NCBI GenBank assembly: GCA_021162745.1
Contig: JAGGYC010000067.1
Coordinates: 1 to 46,345, forward strand
Source of the DNA: Desulfuromonas sp.
Lineage (GTDB): Bacteria > Desulfobacterota > Desulfuromonadia > Desulfuromonadales > Desulfuromonadaceae
Direction of reading: 5' to 3'
DNA: 46,345 bases
Position numbers and translations under genes: made by a program. The notes under the pieces are model-generated. The model saw only the letters and a list, made by a program, of their open reading frames with translations, made no database searches and was not told the origin of the DNA. Positions 15,296 to 23,492 of the stretch are shown here, in pieces (the first letter of the stretch is position 1; every line of letters begins with the position of its first letter).

Positions 15296-17062
15296 ATGAG
15301 TAAAGAGATTTTATCCGGCAATGAAGCCATCGCCCGTGGTGCCTATGAGGCCGGGGTTAAGGTCGCTGTTGCCTATCCGGGAACACCGAGTACCGAAATT
15401 CTCGAAAATACCGCCAACTACCCAAGCATGGATTCGTCATGGGCACCGAACGAAAAAGTTGCCCTTGAAGTGGGCATTGGTGCCTGTTTTGGTGGCGCTC
15501 GCAGTCTGGTCGCTATGAAACATGTCGGCCTCAATGTTGCTGCCGATCCACTGTTTACCCTGTCATACACCGGTGTGCGTGGCGGGCTGGTCTTGGCGGT
15601 TGCCGATGACCCTGAGCTGCATTCTTCACAGAATGAGCAGGATAGTCGTCATTATGCCCGGGCGGCAAAAATGCCGATGTTTGAACCATCCGACAGTCAG
15701 GAAGCGCTGACCTATACCCGTTTGGCTTTTGAGGCCAGCGAACAGTTTGATACGCCGATCTTCTTGCGGACGACAACGCGAATTGCCCACTCAAAATCAA
15801 TTGTTGAAACCGGCGAGCCGGTAACCGGGCTACCGGAGCCGAGTTTGGAGCGTGATCCGGCCAAATTTGTCATGCTACCAGGCAATGCCCGCAAGCGGCA
15901 CTATGTGGTTGAGGAGCAGCTGGAGAAGATGGCCGAGTGGTCCTGTTCTCAGTCGTTCAATCAAATTGAGGAACGTGACGGTGATGTTGGTGTGATCACT
16001 GCTGGTGTTTCTTATCAGTATGCCCGCGAAGTGTTACCTGAAGCATCGGTGCTGAAGCTTGGTCTGGTTTATCCGTTGCCCAAGACGTTGATTGCCGACT
16101 TTGCCAAGCGCTTCAAGACCCTGTATGTCATCGAAGAGCTGGAACCCTTCATTGAAGATCAGGTTCGGGCGATGGGAATCACAGTGATCGGCAAGGATTG
16201 CCTCCCCATCTGCGGTGAGTTGACACCGGGGCGGGTACGCAGTGCCATCAGCGGTAAGGAGATGGTCCCCGCATATACCACAGAGATCACGCTGCCCAAT
16301 CGCCCACCGAACATGTGTCCCGGTTGTCCGCACCGTGGCGTTTTTTATGCTCTGAAACGGTTAAAGGCCTTTGTTACCGGTGATATCGGTTGTTATACTC
16401 TAGGTTTCATGCCGCCGTTGTCCGCCATGGATACCTGTGTGTGTATGGGGGCCAGCGTTGGTAATGCAACGGGTCTCAATAAGGTGCTCAAAGGAGCTGA
16501 TAAACAGAAGGTGGTCGGCGTCATTGGTGATTCAACCTTCCAGCACAGTGGCATCAACGGCTTGATGGATATGGTTTACAATGGCTCGACGGCAACGCTG
16601 GTGATCCTTGATAACAGCATTACCGCCATGACCGGTCGTCAGGAAAACCCCGCCTCGGGCTTTACCTTGGCCGGGGTGGAGAGTCCATGTATCGATCTGG
16701 AACAGTTGTGTCGCAGTGTCGGCGTCAAGCATGTGCGTAAAGTTAATCCCTGGAATCTTGAAGAGACCCGTCTGGCGATCAAGGAAGAGATGGAGCGGGA
16801 AGAACCCTCCGTTGTTATCACTGAAGCGCCATGTATTTTAATTAAGCGTGATGTCGGTCAGCGCAAAACGCCTCTGGAGATCGATCCAGACAAGTGTACC
16901 GGTTGCAAAGCCTGCCTGAAGATTGGTTGTCCGGCTATCGAATGGCAGCCGGATGCCGGTGAGCGTGGCAAAGCGGTTGTTAACGAACTGCTGTGTGTCG
17001 GCTGTGGAATCTGTGATCAGTTGTGTGCGTTTGATGCATATCGTGAGGTGAAAAATGGCTAA
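15296..17062 (+). CDS. iorA: Indolepyruvate:ferredoxin oxidoreductase, alpha subunit
   Basis: A protein of 588 aa. ATG 15296 follows AGAGG at about 6 bases; the GTG at 15284 is an upstream alternative. The N-terminal pyrimidine-binding domain begins GNEAIARGAYEAGVKVAVAY. The thiamine diphosphate domain is marked by VTGDIGCYTLG and VIGDSTFQHSG...ILDNSITAMTG. The C-terminus carries two 4Fe-4S motifs, CTGCKACLKIGCP and CVGCGICDQLC. The enzyme oxidatively decarboxylates aryl-2-oxoacids from aromatic amino acids to aryl-acetyl-CoA and reduces ferredoxin, in the cytoplasm. The iorB start overlaps its end by eight bases. The downstream aryl-CoA ligases and ACT protein complete an aromatic amino-acid catabolic module. 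Confidence 0.97.
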   Translation: MSKEILSGNEAIARGAYEAGVKVAVAYPGTPSTEILENTANYPSMDSSWAPNEKVALEVGIGACFGGARSLVAMKHVGLNVAADPLFTLSYTGVRGGLVLAVADDPELHSSQNEQDSRHYARAAKMPMFEPSDSQEALTYTRLAFEASEQFDTPIFLRTTTRIAHSKSIVETGEPVTGLPEPSLERDPAKFVMLPGNARKRHYVVEEQLEKMAEWSCSQSFNQIEERDGDVGVITAGVSYQYAREVLPEASVLKLGLVYPLPKTLIADFAKRFKTLYVIEELEPFIEDQVRAMGITVIGKDCLPICGELTPGRVRSAISGKEMVPAYTTEITLPNRPPNMCPGCPHRGVFYALKRLKAFVTGDIGCYTLGFMPPLSAMDTCVCMGASVGNATGLNKVLKGADKQKVVGVIGDSTFQHSGINGLMDMVYNGSTATLVILDNSITAMTGRQENPASGFTLAGVESPCIDLEQLCRSVGVKHVRKVNPWNLEETRLAIKEEMEREEPSVVITEAPCILIKRDVGQRKTPLEIDPDKCTGCKACLKIGCPAIEWQPDAGERGKAVVNELLCVGCGICDQLCAFDAYREVKNG

Positions 17063-17636
17063 AGTAACCAATATTCTGCTGGCTGGTGTCGGTGGACAAG
17101 GGATTTTGCTGGCGAGTGAGGTACTGTCTGAGGTGCTGATGCTGGCTGGATACGATGTGAAGAAGAACGAGATCCACGGCATGTCGCAGCGTGGCGGCAG
17201 TGTTAGCTCTCATGTTCGTTTTGGTGAGAAGGTCTATTCGCCGATTATTCCCGAAGGGGAAGCCGACATGCTGTTCGGTTTTGAACTGCTGGAAACCTAT
17301 CGCAATCTGCCGTTTCTGAAAAAGGGTGGTCAAGTGATTGTCAATCGGCTGCAATTGATGCCACCTTCGGTGGCGACGGGGATGGAGCGCTATCCTGAAA
17401 ATCTGGAGCAGCTGATTGCGGATCAAGTGAGCGACTCTCAGGTTGTTGACGGCCTTGAACTGGCCATTGAAGCAGGCAATGCGCGGACGGTCAACATCGC
17501 ACTGCTGGGTGCGTTAGCGAATAAGTTGGATATTGAGCAGAATCTCTGGATTCAGGCCATGGAAAAGATGGTTCCGGCCAAGTTCCTGTCGCAAAATCTC
17601 AAAGCGTTTGAACTTGGACGTCAAGCGGCCAACTAG
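17055..17636 (+). CDS. iorB: Indolepyruvate:ferredoxin oxidoreductase, beta subunit
   Basis: A protein of 193 aa, typical for IorB. The family's opening motif, ILLAGVGGQGILLASEVLSE, is followed by NEIHGMSQRGGSVSSHVRFG, both diagnostic of the gamma-type domain of 2-oxoacid:ferredoxin oxidoreductases. It forms the alpha2-beta2 enzyme with IorA. It starts inside iorA (8-base overlap), so the two are translated in step. A large hairpin element follows before the CoA ligase gene. Confidence 0.97.
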   Translation: MAKVTNILLAGVGGQGILLASEVLSEVLMLAGYDVKKNEIHGMSQRGGSVSSHVRFGEKVYSPIIPEGEADMLFGFELLETYRNLPFLKKGGQVIVNRLQLMPPSVATGMERYPENLEQLIADQVSDSQVVDGLELAIEAGNARTVNIALLGALANKLDIEQNLWIQAMEKMVPAKFLSQNLKAFELGRQAAN

Positions 17637-17648
17637 ATAAAAGGTAAT

Positions 17649-17780
17649 TATTCAGCATCTCCATAAGGGTTTGTGCTACCCATGGAAAGGGTATCTGTCG
17701 CCCGGATGGCGACAGCTAAGTCCCATGGATGGATTTATATGCCCCTTGGTATAGGTGGCACAAACCCTTTTTGCTGAATA
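17649..17780 (+). repeat. Intergenic palindromic element A (nested stems)
   Basis: TATTCAGC (17649-17656) pairs with GCTGAATA (17773-17780). AAGGGTTTGTGCTACC (17665-17680) pairs with 17754-17769 with one G-T wobble. An inner hairpin CTGTCGCC-CGGAT-GGCGACAG lies at 17695-17715. It fills the gap between iorB and the first paaK. Element B (19133-19256) has the same TATTCAGC start and inner TGTCGCC/GGCGACA hairpin but different arms. Confidence 0.75.
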
Positions 17781-17817
17781 GTCACAAGTAGATAACCATC
17801 CTTGAAAGAGGTGAAGT

Positions 17818-19119
17818 ATGATCTGGAACGAGGATTTTGAAACATTGCCACGCGAGGCTATCGAGGCTCTGCAGTTTAAACGACTGAAACAAACCCTTGA
17901 TCGGGTTTACGCGACAGTCCCTTTCTATCAGCAGAGTTTCAAAAAAGCGGGGATAACGCCAGCGGATATCCGTTCATTGAGCGATCTTCAAAAATTGCCG
18001 TTTACCCTTAAGCAGGATATGCGCGACAACTATCCATATGGCTTGTTTGCTGTTCCACTCGATCAGATTGTCCGTATTCATGCCTCGTCGGGGACGACGG
18101 GTAAGCCGACGGTTGTCGGTTACACCAAGCGCGATATTGACACTTGGTCGGAATTGATGGCCCGTTCATTTGCGGCTGCCGGTGCCAGCCATGGCGATGT
18201 GATCCACAACTCTTACGGCTATGGTCTGTTTACTGGCGGGCTCGGTGCTCATTATGGTGCCGAACGTCTCGGTGCCTCGGTAATCCCGATGTCGGGCGGT
18301 AATACCAAAAAACAGATTATGATCATGCAGGACTTCGGTTCAACCGTGATCACCTGTACGCCATCTTACAGTCTCTATCTGGCCGAGGCACTGACTGAAG
18401 AGGGTGTTGACGTCAATGATTTGAAACTGCGGGTTGGTATCCTCGGTGCCGAGCCGTGGAGTGAGGCGATGCGTACGGAGATCGAAGCCAAGCTTGGAAT
18501 CAAGGCTATCGATATCTATGGTTTATCCGAGATTATGGGGCCCGGTGTCGGCATTGAATGTATCGAAGCACAGAACGGTCTGCATATCTGGGAAGATCAT
18601 TTTATTCCTGAAATCATCAACCCCGAAACCGGCGAAGTGCTGCCGCACGGTGAAAAAGGGGAGTTGGTGATCACCACCATCACCAAAGAGGGGATACCGA
18701 TGATCCGTTACCGGACGCGCGACATCACCCGTATCCTGCCCGAACCTTGTATTTGTGGCCGTACTCATGTTCGCCTTGAACGCCTCAGTGGTCGCAGTGA
18801 TGACATGTTGATTATCCGTGGCGTCAATGTGTTCCCGTCACAGATCGAAAGCGTCCTGGTCAAGATCAAAGGCGTAGAACCGCATTATATGCTGATTGTT
18901 GATCGGGAAGGGACTCTTGATACCCTCGAAGTTCAGGTTGAGGTGAATGAGCAGACCTTCTCCGACGAAATCAAGGTGCTACAGGACCTGAGTTCGATGA
19001 TCCGCAAGGAGATCAAGGATCTGCTTGGGATCACCTGTAATGTTCGTCTGGTGGAACCGAAGACCATTGCCCGTAGTGAAGGCAAAGCACAGCGGGTTAT
19101 TGATCGCCGTCCGAAGTAG
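17818..19119 (+). CDS. paaK: Phenylacetate-CoA ligase (first copy)
   Basis: A protein of 433 aa, the usual PaaK length; AGAGGTG lies eight bases before ATG 17818. The AMP-binding loop is [14 protein letters not shown]. The adenylate-forming core continues with [15 protein letters not shown] and [11 protein letters not shown], and the C-terminal lid has [20 protein letters not shown]. It activates phenylacetate or another arylacetate with ATP and CoA. In this position it would interconvert the acids and CoA thioesters made by IorAB. It is flanked on both sides by related hairpin elements and followed by an ACT-domain protein. A second copy lies downstream. Confidence 0.95.
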   Translation: MIWNEDFETLPREAIEALQFKRLKQTLDRVYATVPFYQQSFKKAGITPADIRSLSDLQKLPFTLKQDMRDNYPYGLFAVPLDQIVRIHASSGTTGKPTVVGYTKRDIDTWSELMARSFAAAGASHGDVIHNSYGYGLFTGGLGAHYGAERLGASVIPMSGGNTKKQIMIMQDFGSTVITCTPSYSLYLAEALTEEGVDVNDLKLRVGILGAEPWSEAMRTEIEAKLGIKAIDIYGLSEIMGPGVGIECIEAQNGLHIWEDHFIPEIINPETGEVLPHGEKGELVITTITKEGIPMIRYRTRDITRILPEPCICGRTHVRLERLSGRSDDMLIIRGVNVFPSQIESVLVKIKGVEPHYMLIVDREGTLDTLEVQVEVNEQTFSDEIKVLQDLSSMIRKEIKDLLGITCNVRLVEPKTIARSEGKAQRVIDRRPK

Positions 19120-19132
19120 GTTTATCCGTAAC

Positions 19133-19256
19133 TATTCAGCGAGCAGAGGTCGCAACACCCATTTCAAGGGACGCCGATTGTATTACGTGTGGCCATTCCT
19201 GGGGCTTGATGTCGCCATCCATGGCGACAAATACCCTTAAAATGGGCATTGCGACC
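19133..19256 (+). repeat. Intergenic palindromic element B
   Basis: TATTCAGC (19133-19140) is followed by GGTCGCAACACCCATTT (19148-19164), which pairs with 19240-19256 at 15 of 17 positions. An inner hairpin TGTCGCCAT-CC-ATGGCGACA spans 19210-19229. The layout matches element A, but the outer arms have an unrelated sequence, and the closing GCTGAATA is absent. It fills the gap between the first paaK and the ACT gene. Confidence 0.7.
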
Positions 19257-19310
19257 CCTTCTGTCAATGTACTAATTACCTCTTTTTACCATTCAATTCT
19301 GGGGGAGACG

Positions 19311-19742
19311 ATGAAAGTAGAACAGATTTCAATTTTTATCGAAAACAAGTCCGGTCGTCTGGCCGAAGTCACACAAGCCCTGGGCGATAGTGGCATAAAT
19401 ATCCGCGCCTTATCATTGGCGGATACCTCTGATTTCGGTATCTTGCGACTGATTGTTGATAAAACGGATCAAGCCAAGCAGTCCTTAAAAGAGCGCGGCT
19501 TTACGGTTAACAAGACTGAAGTGGTTGCCGTTGAAGTGCCCGATTGCCCGGCAGGTCTGGCGGGAATTCTCAAGGTTCTCGATGCGGGGAATGTCAATGT
19601 TGAATATATGTACGCCTTTGTTGAGCGCTGCGGTGGTAATGCGGTGATCATCTTCCGCTTTGATGATCCTGAAGCAGCGATCAAGGTGTTAACTGAGAAT
19701 AATATCCATGTGTTGGAAGGAGAGCGGGTCTACGGCATGTAA
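19311..19742 (+). CDS. Double ACT-domain protein of the aryl-CoA locus
   Basis: A protein of 143 aa with GGGGGAG about five bases before ATG 19311. An upstream in-frame ATG at 19206 would run through hairpin element B, so I reject it. Two tandem ACT domains are visible: [20 protein letters not shown] at the start, and [20 protein letters not shown] about residue 75. ACT domains bind amino acids. Stand-alone double-ACT proteins beside iorAB and paaK probably sense aromatic amino acids, but no DNA-binding or catalytic domain is present, so the output is unknown. It lies between the two paaK genes. Confidence 0.9.
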   Translation: MKVEQISIFIENKSGRLAEVTQALGDSGINIRALSLADTSDFGILRLIVDKTDQAKQSLKERGFTVNKTEVVAVEVPDCPAGLAGILKVLDAGNVNVEYMYAFVERCGGNAVIIFRFDDPEAAIKVLTENNIHVLEGERVYGM

Positions 19743-19761
19743 CCCGTCGCTTAAAACAATC

Positions 19762-21087
19762 ATGATCCAGAATGAAAATAAAACGACGAATATTTGGGAT
19801 CGCGATAACGAATGCATGTCGCGTGACGGTCTTGAAACATTGCAATTGGAACGTTTGCAGCAGACCTTGAAACGGGTCAATGAGCATGTTCCCTGTTATC
19901 AGAATAAATTTTCTGCCCTGGGCCTTTCTGTTGCCGATGTGCAATCCCTCGAAGATCTGCGCAAGTTGCCGTTTACCACCAAGGAGGATTTGCGCCTCAA
20001 TTATCCGTATGGCATGTTTGCCGTACCGATGCGGGACGTGGTGCGTATTCACTCTTCATCCGGCACCACCGGCAAGCCGACGGTTGTCGGATATACCCGC
20101 AATGACCTGAAAATCTGGACCCAGCTGGCAGCCCGTTTTATGACCGCTGCCGGTGTGACCCCTGATGATATTGTCCATATCGCCTTTGGTTATGGGCTGT
20201 TCACCGGTGCCTTCGGACTCCATTACGGTGCTGAAGAGATCGGCGCCTCGGTAATTCCTATTTCGAGCGGCAACACCGATAAACAGATCATGATCATGCA
20301 GGACTATCAGTCCAGTGCGCTGGTTTGTACCCCGTCCTATGCCATGACTCTGGCTGACCGGATGGAGAAGCAGGGGATTGATCCGCACCGTTTATCCTTG
20401 AAGGTCGGGTTGTTCGGTGGTGAGCCGTGGAGTGAAGAGATGCGGCGTGAGATTGAGCAACGCCTCGGCATCATTGCAACGGATAATTACGGCTTGTCGG
20501 AAGTGATGGGGCCGGGTGTGGCCGGCGAATGTCAGCACCAGTGCGGCATGCATATCTTTGAAGATCACTTTATCGCCGAGATCATTGATCCTGAAACGGG
20601 AGAAGTCTTGCCGCGAGGATCGATCGGAGAGTTGGTGCTGACCAGTATTACCAAGGAAGCCTTTCCTATTATCCGCTATCGTACCCGAGATATTACGCGA
20701 CTGGATTATGAACCCTGCGCCTGTGGCCGTACCCATGTGCGGATGATGAAAACCATGGGCCGTTCCGACGACATGTTGATCATCAAGGGGGTCAATGTAT
20801 TCCCGACCCAGATCGAAGAGGTGTTGTTCCAGGTTGAAGGTTGTGAGCCCCACTATCAACTAGTGGTTGAGCGTGACGGCACCATGGATACCCTTGAGGT
20901 GCAGGTTGAAGTGAATGAGCGGATCTTCTTTGACGAAATGAAAAAACAACGCGCTTTTGTCAATATGCTGGAGAAACGTCTGTTGTCGATATTGGGAGTT
21001 GGTGCCCGGGTTAAACTGGTTGAACCTTCAAGTATTACCCGTCATGAAGGCAAAGCGAAACGGGTCATCGACAAGCGCAACTCGTAA
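19762..21087 (+). CDS. paaK: Phenylacetate-CoA ligase (second copy)
   Basis: A protein of 441 aa. The ATG at 19762 aligns its [18 protein letters not shown] with the first copy's [18 protein letters not shown], so I prefer it although no Shine-Dalgarno site is visible; earlier in-frame codons lie inside the ACT gene. The same motifs are intact: [47 protein letters not shown] and [20 protein letters not shown]. The copies are clearly paralogous. They may differ in substrate (for example phenylacetate and indole- or 4-hydroxyphenylacetate) or direction; sequence alone does not decide. The gene ends the aryl-CoA locus. Confidence 0.95.
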   Translation: MIQNENKTTNIWDRDNECMSRDGLETLQLERLQQTLKRVNEHVPCYQNKFSALGLSVADVQSLEDLRKLPFTTKEDLRLNYPYGMFAVPMRDVVRIHSSSGTTGKPTVVGYTRNDLKIWTQLAARFMTAAGVTPDDIVHIAFGYGLFTGAFGLHYGAEEIGASVIPISSGNTDKQIMIMQDYQSSALVCTPSYAMTLADRMEKQGIDPHRLSLKVGLFGGEPWSEEMRREIEQRLGIIATDNYGLSEVMGPGVAGECQHQCGMHIFEDHFIAEIIDPETGEVLPRGSIGELVLTSITKEAFPIIRYRTRDITRLDYEPCACGRTHVRMMKTMGRSDDMLIIKGVNVFPTQIEEVLFQVEGCEPHYQLVVERDGTMDTLEVQVEVNERIFFDEMKKQRAFVNMLEKRLLSILGVGARVKLVEPSSITRHEGKAKRVIDKRNS

Positions 21088-21154
21088 CAAAAAAAGGCGA
21101 TGATTTCCCTTGACTTCAATTGCCAAATGCTGGACAATCCGCTTCGTTGATTGT

Positions 21155-21231
<77 letters not shown>

Positions 21232-21245
21232 TTAAAAAATCATTG

Positions 21246-21276
21246 AGCACTTAGGAGAGATCCTGAGTGCTTTTTT
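21246..21276 (+). terminator. Rho-independent terminator after tRNA-Pro
   Basis: AGCACTTAGGA (21246-21256), loop GAGA, and TCCTGAGTGCT (21261-21271) form an 11-bp stem with one G-T wobble, followed by a T run. Confidence 0.85.
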
Positions 21277-21566
21277 GTGTTTAATCCAGCAAGTAAACCA
21301 AATAAATTCTCTTCAGTATCCTCCTCTATATTCAATTTGATGTAGATCTTTTCTTTTAATGGATTAGTGATGATTATTGTGTGAAATCTCATCAGTTGAA
21401 TTGGGTTTTGTGGTAGTCTGTTCGCCGTGTTCAATCAGTCATATCGCGTTTCCCCCCGTATTCTGACGCAGTTTGAATGTCTGCCGACAACGGGGATTAA
21501 TTATGCTTGTATGTTACTCGATTGATTCTGTTGATTTTTTTATTTAATTAATCTTTAAGTGGTGGT

Positions 21567-21582
21567 TGGTCTAATCTTTGCT
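21567..21582 (+). promoter_or_regulatory. Possible sigma-54 (-24/-12) promoter for the chemosensory operon
   Basis: TTGGTCTAATCTTTGCT has GG (21568-21569) and GC (21580-21581) exactly ten bases apart, the invariant sigma-54 spacing, about 50 bases before the cheY-like start. The -24 half (TTGGTCT) deviates from TGGCAC. The rest of the gap 21277-21633 shows no gene I can support; a 64-codon reverse frame there overlaps the terminator and looks spurious. Confidence 0.35.
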
Positions 21583-21633
21583 TCAGATGCAGAGGATACA
21601 AGAGGAACCACACGACCTATTATGGGAGAAATT

Positions 21634-22002
21634 ATGGCTAAAATTCTTGTTGCAGACGATAGTAAGACGGAACTGGCATATTTGCTTGATGCACTCAAGG
21701 GCACCGGACACGATATTGTGACTGCAGTTGACGGTAAAGAAGCCGAGGAAAAGGCCATGGCCGAACCCTTTGATTTGATTATCCTCGACGTGATAATGCC
21801 GAACAAGAATGGTTTTCAAGTTTGTCGTTCACTTAAAAAGAAACCCGAATTTAAAGATATTCCTATCATCCTTACGACATCAAAATCGGGTGAGAGTGAT
21901 AAGTTCTGGGGAAAAAAACAAGGGGCTGATGAATATATTACCAAACCCTATGAACCCGTTGAGATCTTGCTTGCCGTCAAGAAATATCTGGGAGGTGCCT
22001 AG
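21634..22002 (+). CDS. CheY-like single-domain response regulator
   Basis: A protein of 122 aa. GGGAG lies five bases before ATG 21634; the in-frame ATG at 21622 is an alternative. Receiver residues: Asp8/Asp9 (LVADDSK), phosphoacceptor Asp52 (IILDVIMPNKNG), the conserved Thr in ILTTSKSG and Lys in YITKPYEP. It resembles PilG/PilH-type regulators rather than flagellar CheY. It is the first gene of an eight-gene chemosensory operon, and its stop overlaps the next start. Confidence 0.92.
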   Translation: MAKILVADDSKTELAYLLDALKGTGHDIVTAVDGKEAEEKAMAEPFDLIILDVIMPNKNGFQVCRSLKKKPEFKDIPIILTTSKSGESDKFWGKKQGADEYITKPYEPVEILLAVKKYLGGA

Positions 22003-22529
22003 TGGATCTGGCTTCGGTATTCATAAAGTATGCTGCTGAGGGTACCGGCCAGCTGGCACTGAAATTTGCCGATACTTCTCATCTATGCAAGGTTGCTGTT
22101 GAGGACGGAGAGGCTGTATTTATCAAGCTTGGTACGATGTCTCCAGAGGAAACTTTAGAGTATATTCGTGATAAACAACTTGTTGAGGCGAGTTTTATTA
22201 AGGGCTTTCGTGCTCGGAAGCACCTGCTTCAACCCATTACTCAGCAATTAACCGGCGGAATTGCCGTTGAAATTGATTCATCGTTGCATTCGGATAAGCG
22301 TCATATTGTTACCGCAACAATCCCAGGAATAACCATTTCAAAACTACTTAATGATTATATTGACATTGTCGGCCCCCTCGGGGTCGTCATGACGGAAAAC
22401 TACATTAAAAAAATCGGTTATGTTCAGGGCGCGGAAATGGGCGCGTTAGAATACTCGGACCTTGTTAAACAATTAATTGTTGATATACCGGAGTCGCTTA
22501 GAGGTGAATTTATAACCGTTCACAGCTAA
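22002..22529 (+). CDS. Unrecognised 175-aa protein of the chemosensory operon
   Basis: GTG 22002 overlaps the cheY-like stop (TAGTG), with GGGAGGTG about four bases upstream. There is no signal peptide or membrane segment. The N-terminal 60 residues (LKFADTSHLCKVAVEDGEAV) resemble DUF4388/PATAN-type sensory modules found in gliding and chemosensory regulators. The C-terminal region, IVGPLGVVMTENYIKKIGYV, recalls a regulatory tail seen in other Geobacter-type proteins; I cannot name it. Its position between a receiver protein and a heme sensor suggests an adaptor between receptor and kinase. Confidence 0.7.
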   Translation: MDLASVFIKYAAEGTGQLALKFADTSHLCKVAVEDGEAVFIKLGTMSPEETLEYIRDKQLVEASFIKGFRARKHLLQPITQQLTGGIAVEIDSSLHSDKRHIVTATIPGITISKLLNDYIDIVGPLGVVMTENYIKKIGYVQGAEMGALEYSDLVKQLIVDIPESLRGEFITVHS

Positions 22530-22580
22530 TAAGCGGTCTGGTTTTTGTTTTGAATAAATTTTTGGTGGGTGGAGGCTACT

Positions 22581-23462
22581 ATGCTGAAGAATATGTCAAT
22601 TCGTAAGCGAATTGTTGTGATGTTGGCCGTTGTTTATATTGTTTCTCTTGTAATCGCTGTAGTGGGTGGAGGGTATGTCCTCCGCCGTGATGCGATTCGA
22701 GAAGCGCAGGAGAAGACTGATCTGTTTGCCACAGTCATGTCCAGTTCAGCGCGATATCTACATAATGAAATTCGACCTAAGGCTGAAGAACTCGTCCCGG
22801 AAGATGCTTACTTTCCTGAAAGTGGCGTTGGTGTTCTCATGCTGACCGAAGTTGCCCGCTACATCCAGAAAGAATATCCTGAGTATATTTTTCGCTTTGC
22901 TTCACCCAATCCATTAAACCCGGACAGTCTTGCTGATGAACTGGAAGAACAGGTTATTGCCGGTTTTGAAAATGGTGATTTTGAAGAATGGAAAGGTGTC
23001 GCTGAACGCGATGGTATCAGTTTCTATGCGGTTGCAAAACCATTGACGGCAGGATCGGATTGTATCCATTGCCATGATACTCCTGATGTTGCTCATCCGA
23101 GCCAGGTTGAAGCTTATGGTACCCGGTCTGGTTATGGTTATCTTGAAGGTGATGTTGTCGGCGCACGATTTATCTATGTGCCTCTCGAAGCCGTTCGGGC
23201 TCAGGCGATCTCGCGTATCAGCTATTTTACCGTTGCCTTTAGTATCTTCTTCTTACTTGTCTTGTTTGCCGTTGACCGTTTTATCGTCGGCAGTGTCGTT
23301 AAACCGATCGAGCATATCGTTGAGGTTTCTGAGAATATCAGTCGCGGCAAACTCGATTGTGAATTTGATGTGAAAACCAATGACGAAATCAAGCTCCTTG
23401 CCGATGCTTTCGAACGGATGAAAGTTTCCCTGGCTAAGGCCATGGATATCCTTCGCCAATAG
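22581..23462 (+). CDS. Heme-c DUF3365 (Tll0287-like) sensor with HAMP domain and no output domain
   Basis: A protein of 293 aa; GGAGG lies five bases before ATG 22581. Membrane segment 1 is at about residues 11-34. A periplasmic DUF3365-like domain follows with a heme-c site, CIHCH (Cys161, Cys164, His165). Membrane segment 2 (ISYFTVAFSIFFLLVLFAVD) is followed by a HAMP domain ending ADAFERMKVSLAKAMDILRQ, where the protein stops. The family senses redox state or gas through heme. Usually a kinase, cyclase or MCP domain follows the HAMP; here none does. The signal may pass to the separate MCP or CheA in the same operon. Confidence 0.88.
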   Translation: MLKNMSIRKRIVVMLAVVYIVSLVIAVVGGGYVLRRDAIREAQEKTDLFATVMSSSARYLHNEIRPKAEELVPEDAYFPESGVGVLMLTEVARYIQKEYPEYIFRFASPNPLNPDSLADELEEQVIAGFENGDFEEWKGVAERDGISFYAVAKPLTAGSDCIHCHDTPDVAHPSQVEAYGTRSGYGYLEGDVVGARFIYVPLEAVRAQAISRISYFTVAFSIFFLLVLFAVDRFIVGSVVKPIEHIVEVSENISRGKLDCEFDVKTNDEIKLLADAFERMKVSLAKAMDILRQ

Positions 23463-23492
23463 TCGATTTCAGAAAACAAGGGAGTTATGTGA

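Noticed and set aside
17649-19256. Integron attC sites bracketing paaK1
   Set aside because: The palindromic elements lack the RYYYAAC/GTTRRRY core sites of attC and no integrase is present.
17649-19256. CRISPR array
   Set aside because: Only two related elements occur 1.5 kb apart, and no regular repeat-spacer series or cas gene is present.
21240-21434. A 64-codon minus-strand frame between tRNA-Pro and the cheY-like gene
   Set aside because: Its C-terminal end is the terminator hairpin, and it has no ribosome-binding site or family resemblance.
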